Both the position numbers and the translations under genes were made by a program. Positions 35,870-44,894 of a stretch of 64,000 nt of DNA are shown one piece after another. Positions within the stretch are counted from its first letter, which is position 1; every line of letters starts with the position of its first letter. Below the pieces are notes generated by a model. It saw only the letters and a program-made list of their open reading frames with translations, searched no databases and had not been told where the DNA came from. Origin of the DNA: Algoriphagus aestuariicola (GTDB lineage: Bacteria; Bacteroidota; Bacteroidia; Cytophagales; Cyclobacteriaceae); the NCBI RefSeq assembly GCF_017254835.1, contig NZ_JAFKCW010000001.1, forward strand, positions 248,001-312,000, written 5' to 3'.

Positions 35870-37164
35870 TTGTCCAGGGCTTTTTTGTAAGTGTCCAATG
35901 CTCTTTGTCTGGCAAATTTATAATCAACAATGGGTTTTGGATACTTATTTGTCTCTAATTCCGGAATCCATCTTTTGATGTACTCCTGATCTGGATCGAA
36001 TTTCTCGGTTTGGGAGTCTGGATTGAAGATGCGGAAATAGGGTTGGGCATCGGTGCCTGTACCTGCAGCCCACTGCCAGCTGCCATTGTTTGCAGCCAAG
36101 TCGTAGTCCAACAGTTTCTGCGCAAAATAAGCCTCACCCCATCTCCAGTCGACCAGTAGGAACTTGGTGAGAAATGACGCCGTAATCATCCGCACGCGAT
36201 TGTGCATGTAGCCCGTTTCGTTGAGTTCCCGCATGCCGGCATCCACGATGGGGAATCCCGTCTTGCCTTCACACCAAGCCTGAAAATCCTTTTCGTCGTT
36301 GTTCCAAGGGATTCGGTCATACTCGGGCTTGAAGGCATGGTCCACCACCCTCGGGTAATAGGCTAAGATGGTCATGTAAAATTCTCTCCAAATCAACTGA
36401 TTGAGAAACGTCTCATTCAATTTAGAAGCCGCCTGGGCCAATTTTCTCACCGAGATCGTTCCGAAGCGCAAATGAATTCCCAGACGGGTAGTCCCCTTTT
36501 TGGCGGGAAAATTCCGGGTTTTGTCATAATCGCCAATCAGGCTTTTTTTGGCCGTTTTCGGAGGAATAGGGATGTGGGATTTTTTGAATCCCATTTCTTC
36601 GAGGGTGATTTCAGGTAGCGGTTTCGAAGGCATCAGGTTTTTCCACGCCGGAGTGCCGAGCTCCTGGGCTTTCCTTTGTTCGAACTTTTCAATCCAAACC
36701 CGTGAAAAGGGCGTGAACACCTTGTAGCATTCACCTGCGTTGTTCAGGACTTCTCCCGGCTCGAATATGACCTGGTCTTTGAAAGTCAGGAAGAGAACTC
36801 CCTTTTTTTTCAGAAGTTTTTCTACCCCTTGGTCTCTCTCCCGTGCGTAGGGCTCATAGTCGCGATTGGTGTAGACCGACTGGATGTCGTATTCGTTGGT
36901 CAATTCTGAAAAAACCTTCTCCGGGCTTCCGTACTTGAGCAGCAGGGAGCCTCCCTTTTTTTCAAGTTGGGACTTGATGGACAGAAGCTCAGAATGGATA
37001 AAATCGACGCGGGCATCCGCTCTTTCCTCCAGCTTGTCCAGGATGTTTCGGTCAAATATGAAGATGGGAAGCACGTCTTTCTCCTGCTGTAGGGCATAGA
37101 AAAGTCCCGTATTGTCTTCCAGTCGAAGATCCCTCCGAAACCAAAAAACGCTGATTTTTTTCAT
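35866..37164 (-). CDS. deoxyribodipyrimidine photolyase / cryptochrome family
   Basis: 432 residues from ATG 37164. N-terminal Rossmann photolyase domain (KKISVFWFRRDLRLEDNTGLF, VLPIFIFDRNIL) and C-terminal FAD domain with FHLRFGTISVRKLAQAAS-type motif (GIHLRFGTISVR), LIWREFYMTILAYYPRV, GFPIVDAGMRELNETGYMHNRVRM and WRWGEAYFAQKLLDYDLAANNGSWQWAAGTG plus DAQPYFRIFNP. The motifs match class I CPD photolyases, which split pyrimidine dimers in light. Coupled to the downstream Smr gene. Confidence 0.95.
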   Translation of the reverse strand: MKKISVFWFRRDLRLEDNTGLFYALQQEKDVLPIFIFDRNILDKLEERADARVDFIHSELLSIKSQLEKKGGSLLLKYGSPEKVFSELTNEYDIQSVYTNRDYEPYARERDQGVEKLLKKKGVLFLTFKDQVIFEPGEVLNNAGECYKVFTPFSRVWIEKFEQRKAQELGTPAWKNLMPSKPLPEITLEEMGFKKSHIPIPPKTAKKSLIGDYDKTRNFPAKKGTTRLGIHLRFGTISVRKLAQAASKLNETFLNQLIWREFYMTILAYYPRVVDHAFKPEYDRIPWNNDEKDFQAWCEGKTGFPIVDAGMRELNETGYMHNRVRMITASFLTKFLLVDWRWGEAYFAQKLLDYDLAANNGSWQWAAGTGTDAQPYFRIFNPDSQTEKFDPDQEYIKRWIPELETNKYPKPIVDYKFARQRALDTYKKALDK

Positions 37165-37320
37165 GAAGCTTTTTAGAGACAAAGTGGATTTAGACAGGGA
37201 ATGTTTTGAAAAATCTCGTTTTCCCCGGGCTTGAAGCTTGGACAAGACAAGCAGGAAGACGAGTTTAAAGTTTGGTTTTCGTGAAAAGTCCAGTTTTAAG
37301 CTTTTCTCCAGAGGGTATTT

Positions 37321-40300
37321 TTACTGCTCCTCATCCAGACGCATGAAATTGTCGACATCGGGGATAGGTGGGGCTTTCCTTGGAGGAAGATCATTGAGGT
37401 CCAGAGGTTTCCATTGCTCGTCGCCTTGATACTCTCTCCTCAGAAAATCGTCAGTATCATTGACGTTCAATTGCTTTTCCTTCTTTCTGGTGATTTTTTG
37501 AAACAACTCGGAGAAGGAGTTAAAGGATACGTTTTGGGTGACTGATGCGCCGTAAGTGAGTACGTTTTGGGTCAGCGAAAGTGAAGTGAAGGTGTTATAG
37601 TTGTTTCGGTTGAATATCCGGAGCCGATAGACTCCATCTTCGGTGAGCATATATTCGGCCTGCCAGTCACCGATGACCGAGGCGGCGCTGGCATTGCCCT
37701 GGTTGTCCGTAAAGCCTCCGTCCCGCGAGACACGAAGTCTACCATCCAAAAAGGTATAAGCTACGCTCAGCTGGAAGTTTTCCAGGGTGTTTTGATCCAA
37801 AGTGGCCAAGTCGACATTTACTTCCAGGTTTTTGTCAAACTGGCCGATGAAGCTGTTTAACTGAGAGGACAAGAGACTTCCCAAGCTTGAAGAGATGGTG
37901 GCTACGCCGGAAAACTGTCCCTCGGGAGAGAAGTTTCGCGTCATGATCACCGAAAACACCTGCCTATTCATCTCCTGCTCATCGGCTGCTACACGACTTT
38001 GAAAGGCGGAGATCGTAGTCTGCACGTCTCCGCTGGATGGGAATTCAGAAAAATCAAAGGAAAAGCCTATGTCGGGGGAGAGCAGCTCGCCTTGGAGATC
38101 CATGAGTACTTTGAGCGGATATCTCCTTCGCATCTGGCTGTTTTCCGAAACCGAGGAAGAAGAGAGGAGAGGTTGGAGGGAGATGTTTTCCTCATATTCC
38201 GCTTTTAGGTTCATGACGCCTTGGTAAGGATCGCCAAACCAAGTGATCCGCCCACCGGGCTGTATGACAAATTGCCTTTTTACCACATTGTAAAGGGAGA
38301 AGTTATATTGTCCTTGGGTGATCTCGTAGTTGCCTGTGAGATTGAAGTTGCCTTGCGTGTCGATGTTCAAGGTCAATACCCCTCGTCCCCTAGCTTCGAG
38401 GCTTTCCTCCGTCTTTGGATCGATGATGATCTGTGCAAATGCATCGGGTGTGATGTCCAAGATGAAGTTCATTCTGACATTTTGGATATCGAGGCGGTTG
38501 ATGTCGTCGGCAAGTTGCTTGATCCTAACGGTGTCCTGTATATTGATGATCTGGATGAATTCCTCTTGGTATTGGGTGTTGCTACTGGTCAGGGGGATGT
38601 AGATACGGGTGTTGGGCTGGGTGGTAGCGCGGGCGTTGATATCCAGGTTGGTGGTGCTGCCTTTGATCGCCAAGGTGCCTGTAGCGAAGGCAGTGCCGTA
38701 GAAGACTTCATTGTCCCTTGAGGTGGTGTTCATCACCTGGAAGTTGTTCAGATTGGAGTTGATGTCCAAGAAGATGTTTTTGAAGCCTTTGTGATTGAGT
38801 CCACCGGTGAAAGTCGCCCGGTTGCCGTTGACATCCCTCAGGACCAGATCCCGGAAGCTGATTTGTGTAGGCTGGAAAAGGATACTACCATCCGCGCGGT
38901 AAGTCGTGTTAAGGTAGTTGATGTGAAGTTTTCCCCCATCGATTCGTCCGCTGCCCAATACCTCAGGGGAGGTGACTGTGCCCCGCACTTGGAGATTGCC
39001 AGTGACGGTGCCGTCGAGATTGGTGATGTATTTGGAAAGAAAGGGCTCAAAGATCACCAGATTGGCTTCTGTCATTTTCGCTTCCAAATCCATGTTTTGG
39101 TAGGCAAGTTCGATGGATCCGCTGATGTCGATTTTCTTTTGTCCGTTGATTTCGTTCTCCAAGTTTAAGAGCAATTCGTTTTCCTGTAGGTCTGCGGTTC
39201 CCGAGATATTTCCGATGGGAAACTGATTGATTTCCGTATCGTCGATAAACAATTCTCCTTCGACCAGGGGCTGGTTGAACAGGTTTTTCAGGCGGAAAGC
39301 GCCATTTGCGGTACCCAAGAATTCCTGCGTCGTTACCGTGTTCAAAAAGTCTATGCCCACGTCATGGAAAAACAGGTCTAGGACTTCCTCTGGGTTTCGG
39401 CTGATCTTCCCGTCCACTCCCAGCCTTTGGTTTCCATGGAGGATGCTCATTTTGGTGAAAGAAATGTCCCCCTGGGAGATGAGGATCCGGTTTTCGGGAT
39501 CAAAGTCCCAGTCTTTGTCCAGTACCCGCAACACGGAGGGCTTGAAGTGAAGACGCGTCCCGGTCGTGGAAAAGGTCGTTTCCGCATCGATTCTTGCCCG
39601 GCTCTGGGTAGAGTCTTGGTCCAAACTCAGCTTCAGGTCGAGGTTGTTTTGGTCCCAAATCGCTTCCAATCCGAGGTTGGCAAAGCCCAAGGTGTTGCCG
39701 ATCTGCTGCTCTTTGGAATATATATAGAATGAGGCCAAGATATCAGCGCTGTTGATGATCTTCGACGTGTTGAAATCGATGTTGGTACCCAAGGCCGTAT
39801 TGCCCTGGAAGCTGAGGGTGTCGATACTGGTGAAAAAGTTGAAGACGGTGTTTTCTGGGGTCTGGTAAAATGCCCCTTCCAAAATGGTGTTCTTGGAGAT
39901 GGCAAGGTCAGGCTGGAACAGCTGGATGATAGGATTAAGATTTTGGAGGCGCACGTTGAGGTCAAGGTTGTAGCTCTCCGAAAAATTCTCTTCGAGATTG
40001 GCGATAGGCTGGGTTTCATTCAGCAAAATTGCCAAGTATTGTGAGCTGAGCATGTCCAGGTCTCTGAGCATCTGCTCGAGATCAAATTGCCCCGAGGCGG
40101 CCGCCACCAGATAGTCCGAGTTGACAGAAAGCGTGCGTGTACCTCCCGCAAAAAGGGACTGGAAAAAGAAGTCCCCGACGTCTAGGAAGCGGTCTTGGTA
40201 GCCCATCTTGATGTCGGTAAAGCGGGCGATTCCCTGAATGTCATCGAGATTGATACCCTTGGTGTCGATGTCCAATTTCCCGCTGACAAACATCGGCGTC

Positions 40301-41922
40301 TGAGCCAGATTGATGCTGTCGAGGAATAAAGAATCCACCTCCACCACCATGCGGACCGAGTCGACTGATTTTTCGAGATTGAGATAGCCGCTGGCCTGCG
40401 CTTTGAGATTGGGGTCGTTGATGGCAAGATTGCCGCGGAAGAGATTCAATCCGTACGTGGCGTCGGTTTGGATATCGGTGTAGGTGTAGTTTTTGATTCC
40501 AAATTTGGAAATATAGGCATCCAGATCTACGATGGCATTTTCTATGGAATTGCCCTTGAGGTCGACCCTACCATCCAGGCTGATTTTCTGGAGCAATTCC
40601 CTGTTTTCCGCCAGGATACCCAAGTCAAGATTGTCCACTTTAAGCCGGGAAACCACGGAAGGTGTTCCATTGACAAGATCAAAATTGACGCGCCCCTCTA
40701 CGTCGCCGATGCTCGTTTTGAATTTTCCGTTGGTGATGAATCGATGAAGCAAACCCGTGAAATCCGCGTCCATCCGCACGAGGTTAAACTTGTTGACTTG
40801 CTTCTCCAGCTCCGGGCTCAGGTAAGGAGCGAGATCCCGCGCGGACACCACGGAGTTTTTCAGGGAAAGGTTGAGGTAGGTATTTTCGATGTCGGGCAGT
40901 CCGTCCATTTCAAATGAGCCAAAAAGTGCCGTCTTTTCCCCAATCCGGATCAGAAATTCCTCTGACTTCATGTCCGAGACTGGTCCTTTGACTTCACCGC
41001 TCAGGTAGATCTGGTCTTCAAAGACGGGCAGGGATGGGGCAAACAGGCGAAGGTCACGCAGGTCGATTTTGGTCTCATCCATGCGGGCGGTAAGCTGTAC
41101 CTCATTGACAAAATCCGAATAGCCCTTTGGTCCGGTGAGATCTAGTCGGATGTAGTCTTTGATTTGGCTTCGCGCCGACTTGAGGTTGAGCTTGTCCAGT
41201 TCGATGAATTTTGGCGAGTAGGTCAGGCTGGTTTTGAGCTCTTGGATATCCAGTCCCGAGGTAGCCTCCACTCCGGACAGACGCTGGATGTCAATTCCTA
41301 TTTCCGTGCCTTCCAGTCGAAAACTGGCAGCGCTGCCGGTGAGACCTTCGAATACCATCCTGTTGTAATCAAATCCCTCTATGATGGGCTCCTTGTTGGA
41401 GTTAACCAGGGAAAATTGGGTCTGGCGCAGCTCCACTTGGGTGATATAGAACTTCGCCTTGGTCGCAGTGGTACTCTTGGCGGTGAATAGGTCGCTGATC
41501 TCATCTACCCACCGGTTGATGTTCAGCACGGAGTCTCCCTTATGGACGAGCAGGTTGACTTGGGCGCGCTCCAGCCTGACCGCGTCGATGGTTGGATCTC
41601 CAGGGGGAATGAGGGACAGCAGGGCAAAGTCCGCGTAGAGCGTCTCGGCTCCGAGCATTACACTGTCCTGTGGGTCGCGGATGGTGACGTTTTGGAGCTC
41701 CAGCGCATCCCACCAGGTGAGCTTGATACGGCCGATTTCCGTGGTAAAGTTGGAGTTGGCGTTGAGATAACCGGTCAGACGGTCGACCATCCAATTTTGG
41801 ACCGCTGTGATCTGCAGGGCTAGCGCCATCGTGATGACGAAAAGCATCAGGCTAAACACCACCCAGAGCAGCACTCGGAAAGCTTTATACAAAAAATCCG
41901 TAACTTTCGAGTTCTTTTCCAA
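37321..41922 (-). CDS. translocation/assembly module TamB-like (DUF490)
   Basis: 1533 residues from a TTG start at 41922; upstream only a stop follows, so no ATG start exists. N-terminal signal anchor (FRVLLWVVFSLMLFVITMAL) and long beta-helical repeats of the AsmA/TamB type typical of Bacteroidota TamB. The C-terminal DUF490 domain includes GQYNFSLYNVVKRQFVIQPGG-type and NLKAEYEEN segments and ends with YRLRIFNRNNYNTFTSLSL. In Proteobacteria TamB works with TamA in outer membrane homeostasis or phospholipid transport; here the partner would be a BamA-family protein elsewhere. The start codon overlaps that of divergent tsaD. Confidence 0.9.
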   Translation of the reverse strand: MEKNSKVTDFLYKAFRVLLWVVFSLMLFVITMALALQITAVQNWMVDRLTGYLNANSNFTTEIGRIKLTWWDALELQNVTIRDPQDSVMLGAETLYADFALLSLIPPGDPTIDAVRLERAQVNLLVHKGDSVLNINRWVDEISDLFTAKSTTATKAKFYITQVELRQTQFSLVNSNKEPIIEGFDYNRMVFEGLTGSAASFRLEGTEIGIDIQRLSGVEATSGLDIQELKTSLTYSPKFIELDKLNLKSARSQIKDYIRLDLTGPKGYSDFVNEVQLTARMDETKIDLRDLRLFAPSLPVFEDQIYLSGEVKGPVSDMKSEEFLIRIGEKTALFGSFEMDGLPDIENTYLNLSLKNSVVSARDLAPYLSPELEKQVNKFNLVRMDADFTGLLHRFITNGKFKTSIGDVEGRVNFDLVNGTPSVVSRLKVDNLDLGILAENRELLQKISLDGRVDLKGNSIENAIVDLDAYISKFGIKNYTYTDIQTDATYGLNLFRGNLAINDPNLKAQASGYLNLEKSVDSVRMVVEVDSLFLDSINLAQTPMFVSGKLDIDTKGINLDDIQGIARFTDIKMGYQDRFLDVGDFFFQSLFAGGTRTLSVNSDYLVAAASGQFDLEQMLRDLDMLSSQYLAILLNETQPIANLEENFSESYNLDLNVRLQNLNPIIQLFQPDLAISKNTILEGAFYQTPENTVFNFFTSIDTLSFQGNTALGTNIDFNTSKIINSADILASFYIYSKEQQIGNTLGFANLGLEAIWDQNNLDLKLSLDQDSTQSRARIDAETTFSTTGTRLHFKPSVLRVLDKDWDFDPENRILISQGDISFTKMSILHGNQRLGVDGKISRNPEEVLDLFFHDVGIDFLNTVTTQEFLGTANGAFRLKNLFNQPLVEGELFIDDTEINQFPIGNISGTADLQENELLLNLENEINGQKKIDISGSIELAYQNMDLEAKMTEANLVIFEPFLSKYITNLDGTVTGNLQVRGTVTSPEVLGSGRIDGGKLHINYLNTTYRADGSILFQPTQISFRDLVLRDVNGNRATFTGGLNHKGFKNIFLDINSNLNNFQVMNTTSRDNEVFYGTAFATGTLAIKGSTTNLDINARATTQPNTRIYIPLTSSNTQYQEEFIQIINIQDTVRIKQLADDINRLDIQNVRMNFILDITPDAFAQIIIDPKTEESLEARGRGVLTLNIDTQGNFNLTGNYEITQGQYNFSLYNVVKRQFVIQPGGRITWFGDPYQGVMNLKAEYEENISLQPLLSSSSVSENSQMRRRYPLKVLMDLQGELLSPDIGFSFDFSEFPSSGDVQTTISAFQSRVAADEQEMNRQVFSVIMTRNFSPEGQFSGVATISSSLGSLLSSQLNSFIGQFDKNLEVNVDLATLDQNTLENFQLSVAYTFLDGRLRVSRDGGFTDNQGNASAASVIGDWQAEYMLTEDGVYRLRIFNRNNYNTFTSLSLTQNVLTYGASVTQNVSFNSFSELFQKITRKKEKQLNVNDTDDFLRREYQGDEQWKPLDLNDLPPRKAPPIPDVDNFMRLDEEQ

Positions 41923-42935
41923 TGGGTACCAACGATATCTCTATACTAGCAATCGAATCCTCGTGTGACGAGACTTCTGCCTCCATTATAGTAAATGGCA
42001 AAGTACTCAATAATATTGTGGCCACACAATCAGTCCACGAAAAATATGGGGGTGTGGTTCCCGAGCTTGCCTCGCGCGCGCACCAGGAAAACCTCATTCC
42101 CGTCGTCCAGGAGGCCATTTCTTCTTCAGGCATCGCCAAGACACAGCTTTCGGCTGTGGCTTTTACCCGAGGTCCGGGACTCATGGGATCCCTACTGGTG
42201 GGCGTAAGTTTTGCCAAGGCATTTGCCCGCTCCTTGGACATCCCGCTCATCGACGTGAACCATATGCAGGCACACGTCTTGGCGCATTTCATCGAGGATC
42301 CCAAACCCGCTTTCCCATTTATTTGCCTCACGGTAAGCGGTGGGCATACGCAGTTGGTTTTGGTGAAAAGCCACCTCGAAATGGAGGTAGTCGGCGAAAC
42401 CCAGGACGACGCAGTGGGGGAGGCTTTTGACAAGACTGCCAAGCTGCTTGGCCTACCCTACCCGGGAGGGCCGCTGGTGGACAAGTATGCCAAAGAAGGC
42501 AACCCAAAAGCATTCAAGTTTCCAGTGACCCGCATGCCGGGGCTGAATTATTCTTTCTCGGGAATCAAAACCGCGGTGCTGTACTTTCTTAGGGATCAGC
42601 TCCAGGAAAACCCGAAATTCATCGAGGAAAACCTGCCTGACCTGTGCGCCAGCATCCAATACACGCTGATTGAGATGCTGCTGATCAAGCTGAAGGAGGC
42701 CGTGAAACAATTTGCGGTCAAAGAGATCGCCATCGCCGGTGGAGTCTCCGCCAACTCGGGCCTGCGCAATACGCTGGCTGAGCTGGCCCGCCGAAAAGGC
42801 TGGAACCTCTACGTGCCAAAATTCGAATACTGCACTGACAACGCCGCCATGATCGCCATGGCGGCCCATTATAAGTACCTCAAGGGGGAGTTCGTCGGGC
42901 TCGACGTCACACCCTTGGCCAAAATGAAACTCTGA
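41922..42935 (+). CDS. tsaD: tRNA N6-adenosine threonylcarbamoyltransferase TsaD
   Basis: 337 residues from ATG 41922. Kae1/TsaD motifs: ILAIESSCDETSASII, GGVVPELASRAHQENL, RGPGLMGSLLVG, metal ligands H114 and H118 (DVNHMQAHVLAHF), CLTVSGGHTQLV, GEAFDKTAKLLGLPYPGG and GGVSANSGLRN with FEYCTDNAAMIAMAA. Transfers threonylcarbamoyl to A37 of ANN-reading tRNAs with TsaB/TsaE; the AMP intermediate maker may be the gene at 16557. Its ATG overlaps the divergent tamB start. Confidence 0.97.
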   Translation: MGTNDISILAIESSCDETSASIIVNGKVLNNIVATQSVHEKYGGVVPELASRAHQENLIPVVQEAISSSGIAKTQLSAVAFTRGPGLMGSLLVGVSFAKAFARSLDIPLIDVNHMQAHVLAHFIEDPKPAFPFICLTVSGGHTQLVLVKSHLEMEVVGETQDDAVGEAFDKTAKLLGLPYPGGPLVDKYAKEGNPKAFKFPVTRMPGLNYSFSGIKTAVLYFLRDQLQENPKFIEENLPDLCASIQYTLIEMLLIKLKEAVKQFAVKEIAIAGGVSANSGLRNTLAELARRKGWNLYVPKFEYCTDNAAMIAMAAHYKYLKGEFVGLDVTPLAKMKL

Positions 42936-42936
42936 T

Positions 42937-43404
42937 ATGTCCAAGCCCAACCGCTTCGAGAAAATAGTCAACATCAAAAACAAGAAGGCTAGCTTTGAAT
43001 TTGAGTTCATCGATACCTATGTGACTGGGGTGATGCTGACCGGCACCGAGATCAAATCCATCCGGGAAAGCAAAGTGTCGCTGACTGAGGCGTTTTGCAT
43101 TTTTATGGACGGGGAGCTTTACATCCGGCAGATGCACATCTCGCCCTATAGTATGGCTGCCAGCTATAACCACGTGGCGGTGCGGGATCGTAAGCTCCTT
43201 TTGAAGAAAAAAGAATTGGAAAAGCTCGAAACTAAGTCGGCAGAGAAAGGTCTGGCAATCATTCCGGTTCGTATATTTATCAATGACCGTGGCTTGGCAA
43301 AAATGGAGATCGCGCTGGCCCGGGGAAAGAAAATCCACGATAAACGTCAGGACCTGAAGGAAAAAGATGCAAAAAGAGAGCTCCAGCGAATGGCCTTTGA
43401 TTGA
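42937..43404 (+). CDS. smpB: SsrA-binding protein SmpB
   Basis: 155 residues. Typical SmpB beta-barrel: IVNIKNKKASFEFEFIDTY, AGIMLTGTEIKSIRESKVSL-type (GVMLTGTEIKSIRESKVSL), LYIRQMHISPYS, RDRKLLLKKKELEKL and VRIFINDRGLAKMEIALARGKKIHDKR. Binds tmRNA for ribosome rescue. It begins 1 nt after tsaD, giving a tsaD-smpB operon, and its end overlaps the next ORF by 38 nt. tmRNA itself was not found in the window. Confidence 0.97.
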   Translation: MSKPNRFEKIVNIKNKKASFEFEFIDTYVTGVMLTGTEIKSIRESKVSLTEAFCIFMDGELYIRQMHISPYSMAASYNHVAVRDRKLLLKKKELEKLETKSAEKGLAIIPVRIFINDRGLAKMEIALARGKKIHDKRQDLKEKDAKRELQRMAFD

Positions 43405-44164
43405 TGCTTTTGGGATATGTCGTCAGACTGTCCTTCCTGTTTACCGCCAACCCACTTTTGATTCCGCCCTGGTTACCCAGCTGCTTTTCGGGGAATGCTA
43501 CCAGATTAATGGCCTAACCTCAGACCGGCAATGGTTCCGAATCTACCACGAAGATACCGGTATAGGAGGTTGGGTTTGGGCCACACTCATCAAGGAGATA
43601 ACGGGAGACGAATACCAAAAATTCCTCAGCAGGGATTTCCAAGTCGTCACCAGTCCCATTGCGGCGATCGAGTATCTTGGAGCCGCCCTCTACCTGCTTC
43701 CCGGCAGCCGTCTTCATTTTTCCGAGCTCGAGCTCTTCAACTGGCAGGATCACGTCGGCTTTACGGGCAATTCCCGCCCGGCGGTGGTCAAAGCCGAGAG
43801 GGAGACGCTGGTCGAGATTGGCCTCTGTTTTTTGAATGCGCCCTTTCAGGCGGGAGGCCGCAGTATCTTTGGGATCGACGAGGACCACGCCTTTGCCTTG
43901 ATATTTTCAATCGGCGGCTACACTTGGAGATCGGGCAAAATTCCCGGCAAAAGTGTGGAGCCCGAAGCTGCACTTCCGGGTGATTTGTTTATTTTCAGGG
44001 ACTTGGAAAAACAAAAGTCCCACTTTGGATTGTTTCTAGGTTCGGAGGAAATCCTCTGGCTCGACAATCGGATGAAGGTCTCCGACGTAGATGAGTGGGA
44101 GGATTTTTTGAGAAACAATACCGGGGATCGTGTCAGCATTGATACCCGGGCAATCATCACATAA
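43367..44164 (+). CDS. NlpC/P60-fold protein with SH3 domain, catalytic Cys replaced
   Basis: 265 residues from ATG 43367 (38-nt overlap with smpB); a TTG at 43400 is the alternative start. N-terminal SH3b-like part (GICRQTVLPVYRQPTFDS, WFRIYHEDTGIGGWVWATL) and a C-terminal NlpC/P60 domain. In the family the segment GGRSIFGIDCSGF carries the nucleophile; here GGRSIFGIDEDHAFALIF has Glu at residue 172 in the position of the Cys. The His is kept (SHFGLFLG, H219). No signal peptide is visible. The protein is therefore predicted to be a non-enzymatic peptidoglycan- or protein-binding member. Co-transcribed with smpB by overlap and followed 3 nt later by the HNH gene. Confidence 0.85.
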   Translation: MQKESSSEWPLIDAFGICRQTVLPVYRQPTFDSALVTQLLFGECYQINGLTSDRQWFRIYHEDTGIGGWVWATLIKEITGDEYQKFLSRDFQVVTSPIAAIEYLGAALYLLPGSRLHFSELELFNWQDHVGFTGNSRPAVVKAERETLVEIGLCFLNAPFQAGGRSIFGIDEDHAFALIFSIGGYTWRSGKIPGKSVEPEAALPGDLFIFRDLEKQKSHFGLFLGSEEILWLDNRMKVSDVDEWEDFLRNNTGDRVSIDTRAIIT

Positions 44165-44167
44165 ACT

Positions 44168-44683
44168 ATGGAAAAGCGCGTTTTGGTACTCAACTTGGAT
44201 CACTCTCCGGTAGCTGTCGTGCCTGTCAACAAGGCCATTGTGCTCTGTCTCTTGGAAAAGGCCAACGTGCTCACGACTTATGAGCTACTCCGGATCCGTA
44301 CCGTTAACCGCAGCTTCGAATACCCTGCCGTCATCCGCCTTAACCACTACAAAAACATCCCTTTTCGAGGTGTGCTGCTCAACCGCGTGAACCTTTTCCG
44401 TCGGGATAACGGCGAGTGCCAGTACTGCGGCAGCAAGCGGCACCTGACCATAGATCATATCGTGCCCAAATCCAAGGGTGGCAAGACCATCTGGACCAAC
44501 CTGGTCACCGCCTGCAACCGCTGCAATGTGAACAAGGGAGACAAGACCCCAGAGCAGGCAGGGCTGGTATTGCGCTCAGAGCCTTTTAAGCCTTCCCTTT
44601 CCTATTTTCTTGCCGAATACGCCGAGCGCCAGGCTGAGGAGTGGCTGCCCTTTCTGCCCAGTCGGGTGAGGACGGATTGTTGA
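44168..44683 (+). CDS. HNH endonuclease, Bacteroidota stand-alone type
   Basis: 171 residues from ATG 44168. N-terminal part conserved in the family (RVLVLNLDHSPVAVVPVNKA) followed by the HNH core: CQYCGSKRHLTIDHIVPKSKGG and NLVTACNRCNVNKGDKTPEQA, with two CxxC zinc pairs and the catalytic H in DH. This is the widespread HNH_5 protein, function unproven, not linked to a mobile element. It begins 3 nt after the NlpC/P60-like stop, closing a tsaD-smpB-NlpC-HNH group. Confidence 0.92.
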   Translation: MEKRVLVLNLDHSPVAVVPVNKAIVLCLLEKANVLTTYELLRIRTVNRSFEYPAVIRLNHYKNIPFRGVLLNRVNLFRRDNGECQYCGSKRHLTIDHIVPKSKGGKTIWTNLVTACNRCNVNKGDKTPEQAGLVLRSEPFKPSLSYFLAEYAERQAEEWLPFLPSRVRTDC

Positions 44684-44777
44684 GGATGGGACGGTAGAAA
44701 AACCGTTGACATCATTTTCTGATGGCTTGCAAAAATCTCCGAAACGATTAATTTGAGACGGTTGTGGCCGGCATATG

Positions 44778-44798
44778 ATATTCATCCTGAATGAATAT
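44778..44798. repeat. palindrome upstream of channel pseudogene
   Basis: ATATTCAT (44778-44785) and ATGAATAT (44791-44798) are perfect inverted 8-mers around CCTGA, about 97 nt before the decayed channel start. It could be an operator for the channel-bestrophin unit. The remaining sequence 44684-44894 shows no gene. Confidence 0.3.
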
Positions 44799-44894
44799 AC
44801 ACGAAACTCAGCAAGAGAGAGGCTTATATAGATCTTATCGACGACCTTAAACAAACGTCAAACGTTCAAAAAATGGCAAAATCCAGAAAATATA

